Assembly: GCA_007280315.1 (NCBI GenBank)
Contig: QYQC01000180.1
Coordinates: 1 to 5,251, forward strand
From: Betaproteobacteria bacterium
GTDB taxonomy: Bacteria; Pseudomonadota; Gammaproteobacteria; Burkholderiales; SG8-39
Direction of reading: 5' to 3'
Length of the DNA stretch: 5,251 bases
Shown: positions 4,299 through 5,251 of the stretch, piece by piece
Layout: the number at the start of each line of letters is the position of its first letter
How positions within the stretch are numbered: position 1 is the stretch's first letter
Made by a program: the position numbers and the translations under genes
Notes under the pieces: model-generated
What the model was told of the DNA's origin: nothing
Seen by the model: the letters and a program-made list of their open reading frames with translations, nothing else
Databases searched by the model: none

Positions 4299-5251
4299 AT
4301 GCAAAAGAAACTCATCGCTCTGGCAGTCGCGAGCCTTGTGTCGGCGCCGGTGTTTGCGCAGTCGCAGGTCAGCGTCTACGGGGTTATCGACCAGGCTATC
4401 GATTCTGGTAACTACGGTGGCACGATTGGAAGCGTATCCCGCCTGACGGGCAGCGGCTACACCACAGAGCGCCTTGGCTTCAAAGGCAGCGAAGACATGG
4501 GCAACGGCATGAAAGCCAATTTCATTCTGGAACTCGGTCAGCGTACCGATACCGGCATGCTGGACAATGCCAACAACCAGTTGTTTCAGCGTGCCGCCAC
4601 CGTCGGTCTGAGCGGCGGCTGGGGCAGCGTGAACTTCGGTCGCCAGTACACGCCGGTGTTTAGCATCCAGGCCGGTAACGACATTTTCCGCGTTGCGGGT
4701 ATCGGTTCGGCTTACTCGCTGACCAACACCGGCGTGACACGCGCCAACAACTCGGTTCGTTACGACTCGAACAGCATGAACGGCTTCACCTTTGCCGGCA
4801 TGTACACCTTCGGCGATACCGGCACCGCTTCGGTTTATCAGGAGAACACGGTCGCCGCCAACCCGAAAGATCAGGGACGCCATATCGGCCTGAACCTGCG
4901 TTATGCCAATGGCCCGATGGCCCTCGGCATGGGCTGGGGCGGCCAGAAGAACATGGGCGTAGTCGCACCCGCCACTGTTAATACGACGAAAACCACGTCG
5001 TTCATTGGCTCGTATGACTTCAAGGTCGTCGCGGTCAATGCCGGCTGGCAGTCTGTCAACAACGATGTGAGCCCGACCAGGACGGTAGATGCGCGCGTAT
5101 GGAACATCGGCGCGACCATTCCCGTGCTGGGCAAGGACTCGATCAAGATCGCCTACCGCAACTTCCATAACAAGCTGCTTACCTCGGCCGACGCCAAGCT
5201 GCTGTCGCTGGGCTATGTGCATCCGATGTCCAAGCGTACGACCCTGTACGG
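4299..5251 (+). CDS. Outer-membrane porin, Burkholderia-type (partial, 3' end beyond window)
   Basis: General diffusion porin of the Gram-negative trimeric family, forming a 16-stranded beta-barrel in the outer membrane. My translation from ATG 4299 stays open for 317 codons to the window edge. Residues 1-20 are a classic signal peptide (MQKKLIALAV, then a small-residue stretch ending VFA), with cleavage expected before Gln21. The mature protein starts QSQVSVYGVIDQAID, the usual first strand. It continues with ERLGFKGSEDMGNGMKANFILE and RAATVGLSGGWGSVNFGRQY, conserved strands of this family, then alternating amphipathic strands such as NSVRYDSNSMNGFTFAGMY. About 30-60 residues, including the terminal aromatic strand, should lie outside the window. 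The strong Shine-Dalgarno fits an abundant protein. Several paralogues are usual in Burkholderiales, so no specific gene name is given. Coding sequence is GC-rich without odd codon usage. Confidence 0.96.
   Translation, partial: MQKKLIALAVASLVSAPVFAQSQVSVYGVIDQAIDSGNYGGTIGSVSRLTGSGYTTERLGFKGSEDMGNGMKANFILELGQRTDTGMLDNANNQLFQRAATVGLSGGWGSVNFGRQYTPVFSIQAGNDIFRVAGIGSAYSLTNTGVTRANNSVRYDSNSMNGFTFAGMYTFGDTGTASVYQENTVAANPKDQGRHIGLNLRYANGPMALGMGWGGQKNMGVVAPATVNTTKTTSFIGSYDFKVVAVNAGWQSVNNDVSPTRTVDARVWNIGATIPVLGKDSIKIAYRNFHNKLLTSADAKLLSLGYVHPMSKRTTLY

Noticed and set aside
4275..5222. 315-codon open frame on the minus strand opposite the porin
   Set aside because: The plus strand encodes a clear porin with signal peptide and Shine-Dalgarno; the antisense frame is a codon-bias shadow.
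1..5251. CRISPR array, tRNA, rRNA, insertion sequence or prophage attachment site
   Set aside because: No regularly spaced repeats, cloverleaf-like sequence, transposase fragment or terminal direct repeats were seen on reading both strands.

Overview
The window looks like a piece of a betaproteobacterial chromosome, probably Burkholderiales or a close relative. Three things point there: the gene content (rplM-rpsI, argC, an OsmC-family gene, coq7 and a Burkholderia-type trimeric porin), the order argC followed by a small membrane coiled-coil protein of the DUF6776 type, and GC-rich coding sequence. The organism call is inference from gene order and protein style; no rRNA is present.

Layout. 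From position 1 to about 2360 everything is on the minus strand. Reading in the direction of transcription: a strong sigma70 promoter (TTGACA, 17 nt, TACAAT), rplM (L13), rpsI (S9), a rho-independent terminator, argC (N-acetyl-gamma-glutamyl-phosphate reductase), and a 5' portion of a membrane-anchored coiled-coil gene that runs off the left edge. From 2360 to 2920 there is no credible protein gene. That space holds the rplM promoter, a compact small-RNA gene on the minus strand, and an AT-rich block with three inverted repeats. At 2920 an OsmC-family gene begins on the plus strand; it is interrupted by a one-base frameshift at an A6 run. Convergent to it, coq7 (demethoxyubiquinone hydroxylase) lies on the minus strand. 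A roughly 300-base divergent intergenic region then leads to a plus-strand porin that runs off the right edge.

The most interesting element is the predicted small RNA at about 2453-2560 (minus). It has its own -35/-10 with an upstream A-tract and a 16-bp 5' hairpin that begins at the predicted start site. A second hairpin displays the anti-Shine-Dalgarno string CCUCCUCCC at and in its loop, and a perfect 10-bp terminator hairpin with a U-tract ends it. This matches what I remember of anti-Shine-Dalgarno sRNAs such as the 'cuckoo' RNAs and the 'Betaproteobacteria toxic small RNA' family. Family membership could not be checked here.

Functionally the genes are housekeeping: ribosome assembly (L13 and S9 are co-transcribed), arginine biosynthesis, ubiquinone biosynthesis, thiol-peroxide or redox defence (OsmC family), and outer-membrane permeability (porin). 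A possible link is that the sRNA could pair with Shine-Dalgarno sequences such as AAGGAGA of the porin. The rplM message appears to have a very short leader without a Shine-Dalgarno and so might escape it.
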